Made by a program: the position numbers and the translations under genes. DNA of 64,000 nucleotides from CBDFGE01 sp965247055 (GTDB lineage Bacteria > Chloroflexota > Dehalococcoidia > Lucifugimonadales > JAGWBF01), in contig CBDFGE010000003.1 in the NCBI GenBank assembly GCA_965247055.1, forward strand, positions 248,001-312,000, read 5' to 3'. A model generated the notes under the pieces. The model saw only the letters and a program-made list of their open reading frames with translations, made no database searches and had not been told where the DNA came from. Shown piece after piece: positions 33,557 to 42,038 of the stretch; position 1 is the first letter of the stretch; the number at the start of each line of letters is the position of its first letter.

Positions 33557-35554
33557 CTAGATCGACTTGAGTTCCCCGAGCCTGCTGTCAATACTCTCCG
33601 CCTCCAACGACAACCTCTCCCACTCCTCCCAGAGCGATTGTGCCTCCGCCTTGAGCACTCGGTACTGCTCTCCCGAAGTGGCCAGCTGAGCCGCGTCTTC
33701 AAACTGATCTGGGCGGGAGAACAGCGCCTCCAACTGCGCAATCCGGGCCTCCTGGGCCACCAGCGTGACATCGATTTCATCTATCCGCCTGGCCAGCCTG
33801 CGGGCCTCTTTGCTGAGGGCCCGGCGGAGCTCCTCTTCGGCGCTCCGCGGTCGTCCGGAGCGTCTGCTGGCGGGTCGGTTGCCGGCGGAGCCTTGCTTCG
33901 AGGCGTCATAACCCACTCCGTTGGCAACGACACGGGTGCTACCCTGCGCGGCAGCTACCTGTTTCCGATACAGGTAGCTGTCGTAGTCGCCTGGGAAGAG
34001 CATTGGTTGGCCCCCATCGACCTCAATGATTTTGTTGGCGATCTGGCGTATGAGGGTGCGGTCGTGGGTTATGAGGCAGATGGTGCCGCGATAGTCGCTG
34101 AGGGCGTCCGCGAGAATCTCCCTGGAGGCGATGTCCAGGTGGTTGGTTGGCTCGTCCATGAGCAGCAGGTTGCTTGGTTGGACCAGCAGCTTGGCCAGGG
34201 CCACTCGCGCCTTTTCTCCACCCGACAACACGGATATGGGCTTGCGGATGTCGTTGCCGCTGAACAGAAAGCCACCGAGGATGTGGCGCAGGCTCTGCTC
34301 CGATTCCTCGGGCGCAGCCTGCTGAAGCTCCTCGATGAGAGTGTTGCCAGGGTTGAGGAGCTCCAACACATGCTGCGCGTAGTAGGCTGTGATCACGTTG
34401 TGGCCAGTCTTCCGCTCACCCTCCTCAAAGGGAAGGGCACCCGCGAGGATCTTCAGCATGGTGGTCTTGCCGGCGCCGTTGGGACCAACCAGGGCGACCC
34501 GGTCACCGCGCATCAGCGCCAGGTTCAAACCTCGGTAGACGTAGTGGTCGCCGTAGGACTTGCTCACGTTAGTAAGACGGATTGCCTCAGCACCGGTCCG
34601 TGCCGGCTCCGGGAAGGAATAGTGGACCCTTTTGGTCGCCCTCGGCAGCTGAATTTGCTGTACCTTCTCAAGTTGCTTCAAGCGGCTCTGGACCTGAGAG
34701 GCTTTCCGCGCCTTGTAGCGAAAGCGCTCGACAAAGCGCATCTGCCTCTGGAGCTCACGCTCCTGCCTGGCCGCGGCAGCCTGTTTTACCTGAAGAGACC
34801 GTTCGCTAGCGATGAGGTAGTCGTCATAGCCGCCCCTGACGAGCACCACCTCGTCTGGCGTAATAGCCAGCACCATGGTTGCTACCTGGTTCAGGAAGGC
34901 CCGGTCGTGAGAGGTGACGACTACCGCTCCACGGAAGGAGGATAGGTACTTCTCAAACCACAGGTTTGCGTCAAGGTCCAGGTGATTGGTTGGCTCGTCC
35001 AAGAGCAACACATCCGGCTTCTTGAAAAGCAACTTGCCCAGCGCAGCGCGCATAAGCCAACCGCCGCTGAACTCGCCGAGGGGTCGGAAGAAGTCATTTT
35101 GCTTAAAACCTAGCCCGGAGAGGATCGCCTTGGCCTCGTGCTCCCTGTAGCCTCCGTCAGCCGCCTCTAGCGCCTTGTCAAGCTGGCTGAGCTGTCGTAG
35201 GAGCTCACCATGGTTGCCGGAGGAGGTCTGCAATGAAAGAGACTCATGGGTGGTGGCGATCCTGTCCCTAAGAGTGGTCACCTCCGAAGATTCCTCAAGC
35301 ACCTCTTGTAGCAGGGTCTTGTCGGAAAACCGAGTGGACTCCTGTTTGAGATAGCCTATAGTGACGTTGCGATGTCTGGATAAACTCCCAGTGTCCGGAG
35401 AGACATCGCTAGCCAGGATGTCCAGGAGGGTGGTCTTGCCCGAACCGTTGGGGCCTATGAGCGCAATGCAATCTCCGGCCGCGACGTTGAGGGTCAGACC
35501 ACTGAACAGAATCCGGTCTCCGTAGGCTTTGCTGACGTTGGCGGCGCTTAGCAT
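33557..35554 (-). CDS. ABC-F family ATP-binding protein (Uup/EttA-like)
   Basis: 665 residues with two nucleotide-binding domains and no membrane segments, so it acts on ribosomes rather than in transport. Walker A motifs are LIGPNGSGKTTLLDIL and LVGPNGAGKTTMLKIL; Walker B motifs are LLLDEPTNHLDLDANLWFEK and LLMDEPTNHLDIASREIL; the second signature is LSGGEKARVALAKLL. The P-site linker between the domains is rich in Arg/Lys/Gln (ERELQRQMRFVERFRYKARK). A C-terminal coiled coil of about 80 residues resembles the Uup DNA-binding tail. ABC-F members relieve stalled translation or protect from antibiotics. Confidence 0.93.
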   Translation of the reverse strand: MLSAANVSKAYGDRILFSGLTLNVAAGDCIALIGPNGSGKTTLLDILASDVSPDTGSLSRHRNVTIGYLKQESTRFSDKTLLQEVLEESSEVTTLRDRIATTHESLSLQTSSGNHGELLRQLSQLDKALEAADGGYREHEAKAILSGLGFKQNDFFRPLGEFSGGWLMRAALGKLLFKKPDVLLLDEPTNHLDLDANLWFEKYLSSFRGAVVVTSHDRAFLNQVATMVLAITPDEVVLVRGGYDDYLIASERSLQVKQAAAARQERELQRQMRFVERFRYKARKASQVQSRLKQLEKVQQIQLPRATKRVHYSFPEPARTGAEAIRLTNVSKSYGDHYVYRGLNLALMRGDRVALVGPNGAGKTTMLKILAGALPFEEGERKTGHNVITAYYAQHVLELLNPGNTLIEELQQAAPEESEQSLRHILGGFLFSGNDIRKPISVLSGGEKARVALAKLLVQPSNLLLMDEPTNHLDIASREILADALSDYRGTICLITHDRTLIRQIANKIIEVDGGQPMLFPGDYDSYLYRKQVAAAQGSTRVVANGVGYDASKQGSAGNRPASRRSGRPRSAEEELRRALSKEARRLARRIDEIDVTLVAQEARIAQLEALFSRPDQFEDAAQLATSGEQYRVLKAEAQSLWEEWERLSLEAESIDSRLGELKSI

Positions 35555-35602
35555 TTTGACCTTTGTCGTTTAAGCGGTGCTGATGGGAGGCGCTCTATCC
35601 AG

Positions 35603-36730
35603 CTAGGCGAGAGAGGCCCCCAGTGACGTAGCGAATTGTTCACATTGCCACTGCCTCACCTCAGGTGACTGGAGCTCGGCACCCAGTGTGCGAGGGGCTT
35701 TCCCAAGACGTTCCAGGCTTGCCATCGGCCATACTAGAGCCGGGTCAATAGACATCTGCCTCCCCAGATTCGCTCGCCACCTCTTCAGCATCTGCAGACG
35801 GTCAATTTCAACCGGAGTCGGGGGCTCCATGCGGTAACGGACTGGACTACTGATTGGTGGATCGGCCAAGCCCTTTTGAAGAGCTGCACGCAAGAGCGTG
35901 CCAAAACGGGAGTCAACCTGCCCCCTGAGTGAGGGAAGTTGGGCTAGATCGGCAGCCGGATTGGACGCCAAATAGGTTAGAGTTTCGTGTGGCAGAACAT
36001 AGTAGGGAGGCTGGTTGCGACGCCGAGCCTCGGCTTCTCGTAACATGAATAGTCGTTTCAAGATCGCCTTTTCTTGCCCAGCTAGCCGGCGGCTGCCTTT
36101 CAACGATAGGAACGCCGTTTCCGGATCCGGGGCAACGTAACGGATCTCGTCCAAACGAGCGCACTCCTCAGAGACCCATGAAGACCTTGAGAGGGTTCGC
36201 AGCTTGCTCTCAAGCGCCCTTTGGATACTCAGAAGATACCAAACATCAGCAGCTGCGTAATTCAAGGCCTCCTGGCTCAGCGGCCGACGGGACCAGTCGC
36301 TTTTTTGAATGCGGGCATGTTTTGGAATGTGCACCCCCAGCAAAACCTCAGTCAGAACCGACAGTCCGGTCTGGTTCATGCCGACAAAGCGGGCTGCGAT
36401 GGCCGTGTCGAAAAGGTTCCGTACCCGAAATCCCCACTCTCTATCCAGGCACCGTATGTCGTAGTCGGCGCCCTGAATCACGTTTACTACCGTCTCGTCT
36501 GCCAATACTTCGCCTATTGGTTTCATATCATTAACTGCAAGGGTATCGATTAGGTACACCTTGCTGCTGGTCGCCACTTGAACCAAACAGACTTTCTCAG
36601 GGTATCTGTGTCGACTGTTCGACTCGGTATCTATAGCGATACGGTGTTCCTGGAATAAGATACGCGCCAGGTCAGAAACCTGGCCTGAGGTGGTCAAGAG
36701 TTCGATCGGGATCGACGACTTCTGTTCCAT
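35603..36730 (-). CDS. RNase D-like 3'-5' exonuclease with HRDC domain
   Basis: 375 residues. The DEDD exonuclease motifs are RIAIDTESNSRHRYPEKVCL (Exo I, Asp/Glu), IQGADYDIRCLDREWG (Exo II) and LNYAAADVWYLL (Exo III, Tyr and Asp). A C-terminal HRDC-like helical region includes REAEARRRNQPPYYVLPHET. It trims tRNA and other RNA 3' ends. ATG 36730 gives the usual RNase D start; upstream in-frame sequence overlaps the small SEC-C gene and is not conserved. Confidence 0.87.
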   Translation of the reverse strand: MEQKSSIPIELLTTSGQVSDLARILFQEHRIAIDTESNSRHRYPEKVCLVQVATSSKVYLIDTLAVNDMKPIGEVLADETVVNVIQGADYDIRCLDREWGFRVRNLFDTAIAARFVGMNQTGLSVLTEVLLGVHIPKHARIQKSDWSRRPLSQEALNYAAADVWYLLSIQRALESKLRTLSRSSWVSEECARLDEIRYVAPDPETAFLSLKGSRRLAGQEKAILKRLFMLREAEARRRNQPPYYVLPHETLTYLASNPAADLAQLPSLRGQVDSRFGTLLRAALQKGLADPPISSPVRYRMEPPTPVEIDRLQMLKRWRANLGRQMSIDPALVWPMASLERLGKAPRTLGAELQSPEVRQWQCEQFATSLGASLA

Positions 36731-36806
36731 ACTGTCTATCGGGCCTCGGGTGGTAGCGGCAGGTAGCATGACTGCCACGGGATGTTGGATGCGATGTGTC
36801 CCGTTC

Positions 36807-36965
36807 TTACCGCCCGTGGCATCTTTTGTACTTCTTCCCGCTACCACAGGGGCACTTATCGTTCCGGCCGACCTTCCCATGGCGCTCCTGGATAAGCCGC
36901 CTGCCTTGGCAGACCGCGCAGGTGCATGCAGGGGGATGTTCAGAATACCAGTTCGTTCTTGGCAT
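36807..36965 (-). CDS. 52-residue SEC-C motif zinc protein
   Basis: A short frame encoding MPRTNWYSEHPPACTCAVCQ, a basic middle, and the C-terminal SEC-C motif GRNDKCPCGSGKKYKRCHGR. The CPCG...CH set binds one zinc as in the SecA tail, and the CTCAVC cluster could bind a second. It is too small to be the end of SecA: a stop lies upstream in the frame and no SecA sequence precedes it. It ends 76 bp before the RNase D-like gene on the same strand. Role unknown; related tails bind SecB or ribosomes. Confidence 0.75.
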   Translation of the reverse strand: MPRTNWYSEHPPACTCAVCQGRRLIQERHGKVGRNDKCPCGSGKKYKRCHGR

Positions 36966-37056
36966 AGCTGTGCGGGCCTCGTGACTGTCACCGAGTTCGG
37001 ACCGTGCCTCTATGATTGTACCAGGCTTTTGTTGTGCTTATGACCTGCCCCAAAGA

Positions 37057-37287
37057 TTAGGACCATTCATCTCCCATGAGTGTGAGAGCGAACGGTGTGT
37101 ATGCCCCCGCAATGAAAACGAAGATTACAGCGTGATCCAGCCGCCTCATCATATCTCGATGGTGATGACCGAACCGGATCATGGGATAAGTCGCACTGGT
37201 CCAGAACAGCGCGATGAGACTTGCACCAAAAACCGCTCCGCGGACTGCCCCACGTGGTGAATCGGCAGGGGATAAAAGTGGTAGCAA
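37057..37287 (-). pseudogene. Hemolysin III / PAQR-family membrane protein fragment
   Basis: The reading frame gives GASLIALFWTSATYPMIR, then HHRDMMRRLDHAVIFVFIAG and AYTPFALTLMGDEWS before a stop. RRLDHAVIFVFIAGAYTPF is the core motif of hemolysin III (YqfA/HlyIII). Only about 75 of some 210 residues remain, with both ends missing. It is a remnant. Confidence 0.7.
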
Positions 37288-37337
37288 CGTACAGGGAGCA
37301 CGATTGCAGCTGCTAGGTGCAGGTAGTGATACATGTT

Positions 37338-37369
37338 ATTCTGAGCCCTTCTTCGGAAGGGCGAAGAAT
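37338..37369. repeat. Palindromic ATTCT...AGAAT hairpin element
   Basis: ATTCT-GAG-CCCTTC-TTCG-GAAGGG-CGA-AGAAT: two nested stems around a TTCG loop. Its ends resemble the dispersed ATTCTGAG...GAAGAATC palindromes found in many Chloroflexota and other genomes. One copy only in this window. Confidence 0.5.
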
Positions 37370-37542
37370 CTGGAAGGGCGGGGCACTCCCACCCCCACCA
37401 AATTATCGAAATCTTGTTGACAAGGCCGTGGTGCCCAGTTACTATGGCCCATCAGTCTCGAGTCTCTTTCGGAGAGAGTGGCAGCCGCACTAACCCGGTC
37501 TAGTGACTTTTAGCCACCGAAAGGCTGGTGCTGCCGAAAACT

Positions 37543-37986
37543 TCACGGGGCCGCTACGCTGCCGAAGTACCTCGCCACGAACGCCAGGTCGAGCAGCCCT
37601 ACCTCGTTATCCCCATTTACGTCGGCCCTCGGATCGGAGGGCGGCGCGGTGCCAAGGGCGACCAGGACGATTCTGAGGTCTTCACTGTCCACTCGCCCGT
37701 CTCCATTCAGGTCCCCGGGTAGGGCGCTGGGGGAGGGAGCCGCCGGTGCCTGCGAAAAGCCGGCGGCGAAGGTGTAGCTCGGGCTGGAGGAGACGCCAAC
37801 GGGCTGGGCTTGGCCCAGGGTGAGCCCGAGGGTGTAGGTGGAGGATGCTACGCTACCTCCACCGGCCGACAGGGTGAGATTTGGCCCATCGTCGGAGGTT
37901 GCCCACAGGATGCTTGCCGTCGCGCCGAGCAACGCTATCAGGATCAGCGCCAACGCCGGCCACTTGTATTTGTACGTTGTCTCCAA
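37543..37986 (-). CDS. Exported dockerin-domain protein
   Basis: 147 residues. A signal anchor at 9-30 (WPALALILIALLGATASILW), a middle part with SAGGGSVASSTYTLGLTLGQ, found before dockerin repeats in other Chloroflexota surface proteins, and a C-terminal type I dockerin with two calcium loops, DLNGDGRVDSEDL and DVNGDNEVGLLDL. Dockerins bind cohesins in extracellular complexes; no cohesin is encoded here. It lies downstream of the decayed beta-propeller/Hcp gene, same strand. Confidence 0.82.
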   Translation of the reverse strand: METTYKYKWPALALILIALLGATASILWATSDDGPNLTLSAGGGSVASSTYTLGLTLGQAQPVGVSSSPSYTFAAGFSQAPAAPSPSALPGDLNGDGRVDSEDLRIVLVALGTAPPSDPRADVNGDNEVGLLDLAFVARYFGSVAAP

Positions 37987-38184
37987 GGGTCTTCTCTATT
38001 TCCCGCTAAATTGTTCTTTGCTGCAATGGGCCACCTTAAGGTCCCGGTCGGTGGCCTCATAGTAGGGGATGACCGGCAGGCCATCCGAGCCTATCGGTAT
38101 GGAGCTGTGCTTGTTACAGCGTCGCCACAGCCGGTCGGTCTTCAGGCGGCCCGTACTGGGGCTTGATACACGGCACTGCGCCCG

Positions 38185-38806
38185 TCACTGCACAGGTGTC
38201 TCCCAGTCGTCTTCGGCGGTGATGCCACCAGCCTCCCAGGTCCAGATGATCTTTTGGTAGGTAAAGGAGACCTCCTCCCGGGGCTTGGACGGCGAGTTGT
38301 CCTGGGGGTCGTTTATGGTCCGGAATGAGGCGACATTAGCGTTCTGCAGAATAATGGTGAAATATTGTTCCTCCACTCCCGTAAAGGTAGGCCTCCACCA
38401 CTCGATAGTCAACGTTGGTGAGGTTGTTGTTACCAATTAACGCGTTGTACAGAAGGGGAGTGGCCCTGTCGATTGATTTCACGATGGTCAGAGGCTGATG
38501 TTGCCGTTTGCCGGTGGGTAGCCCGGAGGCGGCGTCTCGGGGGCTTATAACCCCATGTTCAAAGGCACATACCTCCAGCGAACCCGCGTGACCGGCCTGG
38601 GTAACGCCACCCTGGATAGTACCTTGCACTTCGTCTTGAATAGTCATGTACATGAAAACGTCATCGCAGACCTTTGAAGCTTCAAGTATCTGGTCGGCCT
38701 TGATGAACGCATTGGAGTCCTGGCCGTCCAGCAGGTCGGCGTTAAGGGCTGAGCCACCCTCACTGGCGCTCCCCGCGTAGTTGAACGCCACGTCTGACGC
38801 CCGCAC
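38185..38806 (-). pseudogene. Hcp-like (type VI tube protein) domain, frameshifted; C-terminal part of a larger gene
   Basis: The first frame (to 38336) reads ADLLDGQDSNAFIKADQ and then VFMYMTIQDEVQGTIQGG, LTIVKSIDRATPLLYNALIG and VVEAYLYGSG. The second frame (from 38436) continues with EEQYFTIILQNANVASFRT and EEVSFTYQKIIWTWEAGGI. Joined by one added base at about 38386 they make a full Hcp-family domain (hallmarks IDRATPLL, YFTIILQNANV, EEVSFTYQKI). A second one-base gap at about 38839 separates it from the upstream part. Hcp normally stacks into secretion tubes; here it would be the tail of a secreted protein. Confidence 0.8.
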
Positions 38807-38817
38807 GCTGTCGTCGG

Positions 38818-39729
38818 CTATCTTGCCCGTCGTAACCGCGTGCCGGCCAGGTTATCGCTTGTGAAGGCCCCAGACTGTATTTTAGAGGTGCTTACGGAGT
38901 CATCCGCCAGCCTACTGAAATCGACCGAGTTGAGGGCCAGTTGGGCGGAGCCCACGCACCCATCACAGTCAAGGTCTGATGCTCGCTCTGAGATGAAAGA
39001 AGTCGCAGCGCTGGTGATGGGCAGCCGGGGCGCCATCTCGGGATCGTTTCCAACCTGGATTCCTAGCCAGCGCTGCCCAGTGAATATGTCGGGGATGAGG
39101 GGCACTACGCCCCCCAAGAGCAGTCCGATCCGGCCGTCTCTGGCGGCTACGGACTGGGTTTCTCCCCAAAGCGCCAGGCTACCGGATTCCTCCGAGTATA
39201 TCCGGAACGTGATCTCGATCTGGCCGTCTATTGGGTCACCCTGGGGATCCGTAAGGGTCCCTTGAAGGTTCATCGTACGGGGAACCCTATCGGGGCCGGC
39301 GGCAGGAGAGGCAGGCGTTTTGGATACACTGTCACTTTCGAAATTGGACACCCAGATGTTGGCTCCGTCGAATGCGATACCCCTGGGGCCATTACCGACG
39401 TCATAGGAACCCAGGTTGAAACCGTCGGAGGCGCGCAGCTTCGTCACGTTGTTACTGAAGGAGTTGACGACCCACATGTTCGCGCCGTCGAAAGCCAATG
39501 CCCGCGGGCCGTCGCCGTCCGGGGCGATGGGAACGATGCTGCGGCGTTTCCCGGTGATGGCATCCAGCACTGCGACAGTGTTGTCGGCGGCGTTAGCCAC
39601 CCAGACGTTCGCCCCGTCGAAGGCAAGGCCGACGGGTTCGGACCCCGGGGGCCCCACGGAGAAGGTGCCCAAAGTGGCCCCGGTGCTGGGGCTCAGCTTC
39701 GTCACGGTGCTGTCCAGGGAGTTGGCCAC
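38818..39729 (-). pseudogene. Middle part of a secreted beta-propeller protein
   Basis: Continues the propeller of the next entry without its own start. It has three further blade motifs (FDGANVWVANAADNTVAVLD, FDGANMWVVNSFSNNVTKL, FDGANIWVSNFESDSVSKT), then a domain beginning RTMNLQGTLTDPQGDPIDGQ and FRIYSEESGSLALWGETQSV, seen in many secreted bacterial proteins before collagen- or tail-like repeats, and IQSGAFTSDNLAG. It is cut from the part before by a TGA and from the part after by a missing base. Without lesions the whole gene (38185-40278) would encode about 700 residues. Confidence 0.75.
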
Positions 39730-40278
39730 TCAGATGTTGGCCCCATCGAAGAGAATGCCGGCGGGCTGGTTGCCCACGGCAAAGGTGCCCAGCACGATTC
39801 CGGCGGGGGACAGCTTGGTCACGTCATCACTCAAGGAGTTGGACACCCAGACGCCTCCCTCCGAGTCGATGGCGATATACTGAGGGCCGGTTCCCACGAC
39901 GGTGGAGCCCAGGACGAATCCATCTGCGGGCCTGATTCTGGTTACGACGCCGGTGATAAGGGAGGATGTCCAAAGGGTGACTCCGTCAAAGGCCAGGCCG
40001 CTGATGTTCCCAAATTTGAAGGTGCCCAAGGTCGCTCCGTCGGAGGCCCTGAGCTTGGTCACGGTGCCGGCGGTGAAGTTGGAGACCCAGATGTGGGTGT
40101 CGGCGGAGAGAATGGCCGTCGGCCCGTCTCCCACGGGAAACTCCTCCGTCATTAACCCGATGGCAATGTCGGTCTGCGGGACCATAGGAGTTGATGAGCG
40201 AGAGAGAGCGAATACCGTACCGCCCGCAAGCACGAGTCCCAGGACGACCAAGGATGCGAACGTGAGCTTTCGGTACAT
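39730..40278 (-). pseudogene. Signal peptide and first blades of a secreted beta-propeller protein
   Basis: MYRKLTFASLVVLGLVLAGG is a signal peptide. Then come 40-residue blades with the repeat GPxxIAxDGxxxWVSNxxxxxVTKL. The frame ends at a TGA exactly where the other blades have the Trp of DGANIW (TGG to TGA), so this is a nonsense change rather than a natural end. ATG 40278 has AGGAGG seven bases upstream. Similar YncE/NHL-type propellers lie on cell surfaces; function unknown. Confidence 0.8.
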
Positions 40279-40580
40279 GACAACCTCCTAATGCGGCGCC
40301 GTTGAGATTAAGCCTGACTGCTACCGCTGGGCGGTTCATGACCCTGAGAAGTCGGGGAGGCGGCGCCTTGGCAAAGACGCTAAGCTGGGGCGCAAGACTC
40401 CCGAAAGTATATGGCGGGGTCAATCTAAATGTCAATCCGCGTCGAGACGGACCGCCGGTCTCGTGACGGCCGCGCGGATCTATTTAGGCCGCGGCAGGCA
40501 ACACAGGCAACCCCGTGTGCATGTGCCCTTAATCGTCGCCTGCTATACTCGGTTTAAACCAACATCAAGATTGAGAAACA
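40279..40580. other. 302-bp divergent intergenic region
   Basis: Between the propeller gene and the response-regulator fragment. On the minus side a GC-rich, hairpin-prone leader (40300-40410) precedes the propeller RBS; I could not match it to a riboswitch class. On the plus side TATACT at 40544-40549 with TGC before it is a candidate -10 for the regulator; no clear -35. Confidence 0.35.
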
Positions 40581-40725
40581 ATGCGCGTATTACTCGTAGA
40601 AGATGAAGCTCAGATCGCTGATTTTATCACTCAAGGTCTATCCGAACAGGGCTATGCAGTCGACGTTGCTCGCGACGGAGTAGAGGCGATTGATTGGAGC
40701 TATGTCACGGTCTTTGACATGAAAT
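40581..40725 (+). pseudogene. OmpR-type response regulator, truncated by IS3
   Basis: The frame MRVLLVEDEAQIADFITQGL, SEQGYAVDVARDGVEAIDW is the start of a receiver domain with its acidic pair (Glu8, Asp9). It ends at about residue 48, before the phosphorylatable Asp, because the IS3-family element begins at 40726; a stop follows inside the IS (40741). The output domain and the partner kinase are missing. Its sequence is less GC-rich than the surroundings. Confidence 0.85.
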
Positions 40726-40742
40726 TCAAGTGGACCCCATGA

Positions 40743-41678
40743 TCAGGACAGCGGTGAGGCTAAAATAAGAGAGTCTACCGCTGGGGTGTCTTGTAAACCT
40801 TCATCCGATGGTAAGGCTCGTGGATGTTCCAGTAAACACCTTTGTGGGCTCACTGCATGGAACACCTGACCCGGTGACCGATAGCCCAGGGCTTGATGGG
40901 GCCGCTCTTGGTTGTAGAAGGCCAGATAAGCCCCAATCCCCTTTCTGGCCTCAGTCCCATTTTGGTATGCCTTCAGGTACACCTCCTCGTACTTGATGCT
41001 GCGCCACAGCCGTTCCACGAAGACGTTGTCCATGCACCGGCCCCTGCCGTCCATGCTCACTTGAACGCCTTGCGCCAGCAGCATGCTGGTGAAGGCCTCG
41101 CTGGTGAACTGGCTGCCCTGGTCGGTGTTGAAGATCTGTGGCCGACCCTTGCTCAAGGCCTCTTCCAGAGCCGCAACACAGAAGTCTACCTCCAGGGTGT
41201 TGGACAGCCGCCAGGCCAGCACGTAGCGGCTGTGCCAGTCCATGATGGCCACCAAGTAGAGGAAACCCCGAGCCATGGGTATGTAGGTGATGTCGGTGGC
41301 CCACACCTGGTTGACCCGGTTGATCTCCAGCCCCCTGAGCAAGTACGGATAGACCTTATGCCCTGGGTTTGGCTTGCTGGTGTTGGGACGCCGGTAGATG
41401 GCCTCCAGGCCTATCAGCTGCATCAGCCGGCGGACCCGCTTGCGGTTGACCTGGTGTCCGTGATTGCTGAGCCAGGCAGTCATCCTTCTGGAGCCGTAGA
41501 AAGGTGTCTTCAGGTACTGTTGGTCTATGAGGGCCATCAACTCCAAGTCCTCGGCGCCGGCCTCGGTTGGCAGGTAGTACAACGAGGAGCGGCTGATACC
41601 CAGCAAGGCGCACTGGCGCACCAGAGACAGCTTCGGTTCTTCTCGGTCAATCATGGCCCGGCGTTGGGACCGGCTCAC
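40743..41678 (-). CDS. IS3-family transposase OrfB (copy 2)
   Basis: 311 residues, the same as the product at 28290 except Pro in place of Ser at position 15. The complete DDE set is present (VWATDITY, NTDQGSQF, VERLWRSIKYEE). Confidence 0.95.
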   Translation of the reverse strand: MSRSQRRAMIDREEPKLSLVRQCALLGISRSSLYYLPTEAGAEDLELMALIDQQYLKTPFYGSRRMTAWLSNHGHQVNRKRVRRLMQLIGLEAIYRRPNTSKPNPGHKVYPYLLRGLEINRVNQVWATDITYIPMARGFLYLVAIMDWHSRYVLAWRLSNTLEVDFCVAALEEALSKGRPQIFNTDQGSQFTSEAFTSMLLAQGVQVSMDGRGRCMDNVFVERLWRSIKYEEVYLKAYQNGTEARKGIGAYLAFYNQERPHQALGYRSPGQVFHAVSPQRCLLEHPRALPSDEGLQDTPAVDSLILASPLS

Positions 41679-41959
41679 AACCCGAAGCTCCGTGACAAAA
41701 AATCCCGTTCCACCTTGAGCTGCCCAATCTGTTGGTAGAGCTGGGCAGTGAGGACCTCTTGGTCCTTCTCCTGGCGTCCACCACCATTTTCAAAGAGGTG
41801 CGGCGCCCCCTGAGTCAAGGCCTTCTTCCAGGCATGGATCTGGCTCGGGTGGACTTCAAACCGGCTGGCCAGCTCTGCAATGGTGTGCTCCCCCTGGAGC
41901 GCGGCCAAAGCCACTTTGGCCTTGAAGACTGGGCTGTGCTTCTTACGTGTTTGCTTCAT
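41675..41959 (-). CDS. IS3-family transposase OrfA (copy 2)
   Basis: 94 residues, identical to the product at 28009, with the same T6G slippery site and GTGA overlap with orfB. Confidence 0.93.
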   Translation of the reverse strand: MKQTRKKHSPVFKAKVALAALQGEHTIAELASRFEVHPSQIHAWKKALTQGAPHLFENGGGRQEKDQEVLTAQLYQQIGQLKVERDFLSRSFGL

Positions 41960-42038
41960 GTCCTGCTCCTTGTTTCCGTCCTATTTTAGGAGCGGGACTC
42001 TCTCTTAGCCACCTGTCCGAATTTTGGGGTCCACCTCA

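Larger units (their letters stand above)
40726..42038 (-). mobile_element. IS3-family insertion sequence, copy 2
   Basis: 1313 bp, inverted relative to copy 1 and nearly identical to it. Left flank is a response regulator, right flank the inside of an IS256-family transposase; no target duplication. The element is complete with both ORFs. Confidence 0.9.

Noticed and set aside
36807..36965. 3' end of secA
   Set aside because: A stop codon lies upstream in the same frame and no SecA domain sequence precedes the SEC-C motif.
38185..38806. Type VI secretion system
   Set aside because: No TssB/C, VgrG, ClpV or membrane complex gene in the window; only an Hcp-like domain in a decayed secreted protein.
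39730..39732. Could TGA be read as Trp (altered genetic code)?
   Set aside because: Only one in-frame TGA at a conserved Trp was seen, in a gene with other lesions; TGA serves as the normal stop of many intact genes here.
40300..40430. Riboswitch (c-di-GMP or TPP) in the leader of the propeller gene
   Set aside because: Partial resemblance such as CTGAGA and GGCAAA was seen, but on either strand the order and pairing of the conserved blocks do not fit.
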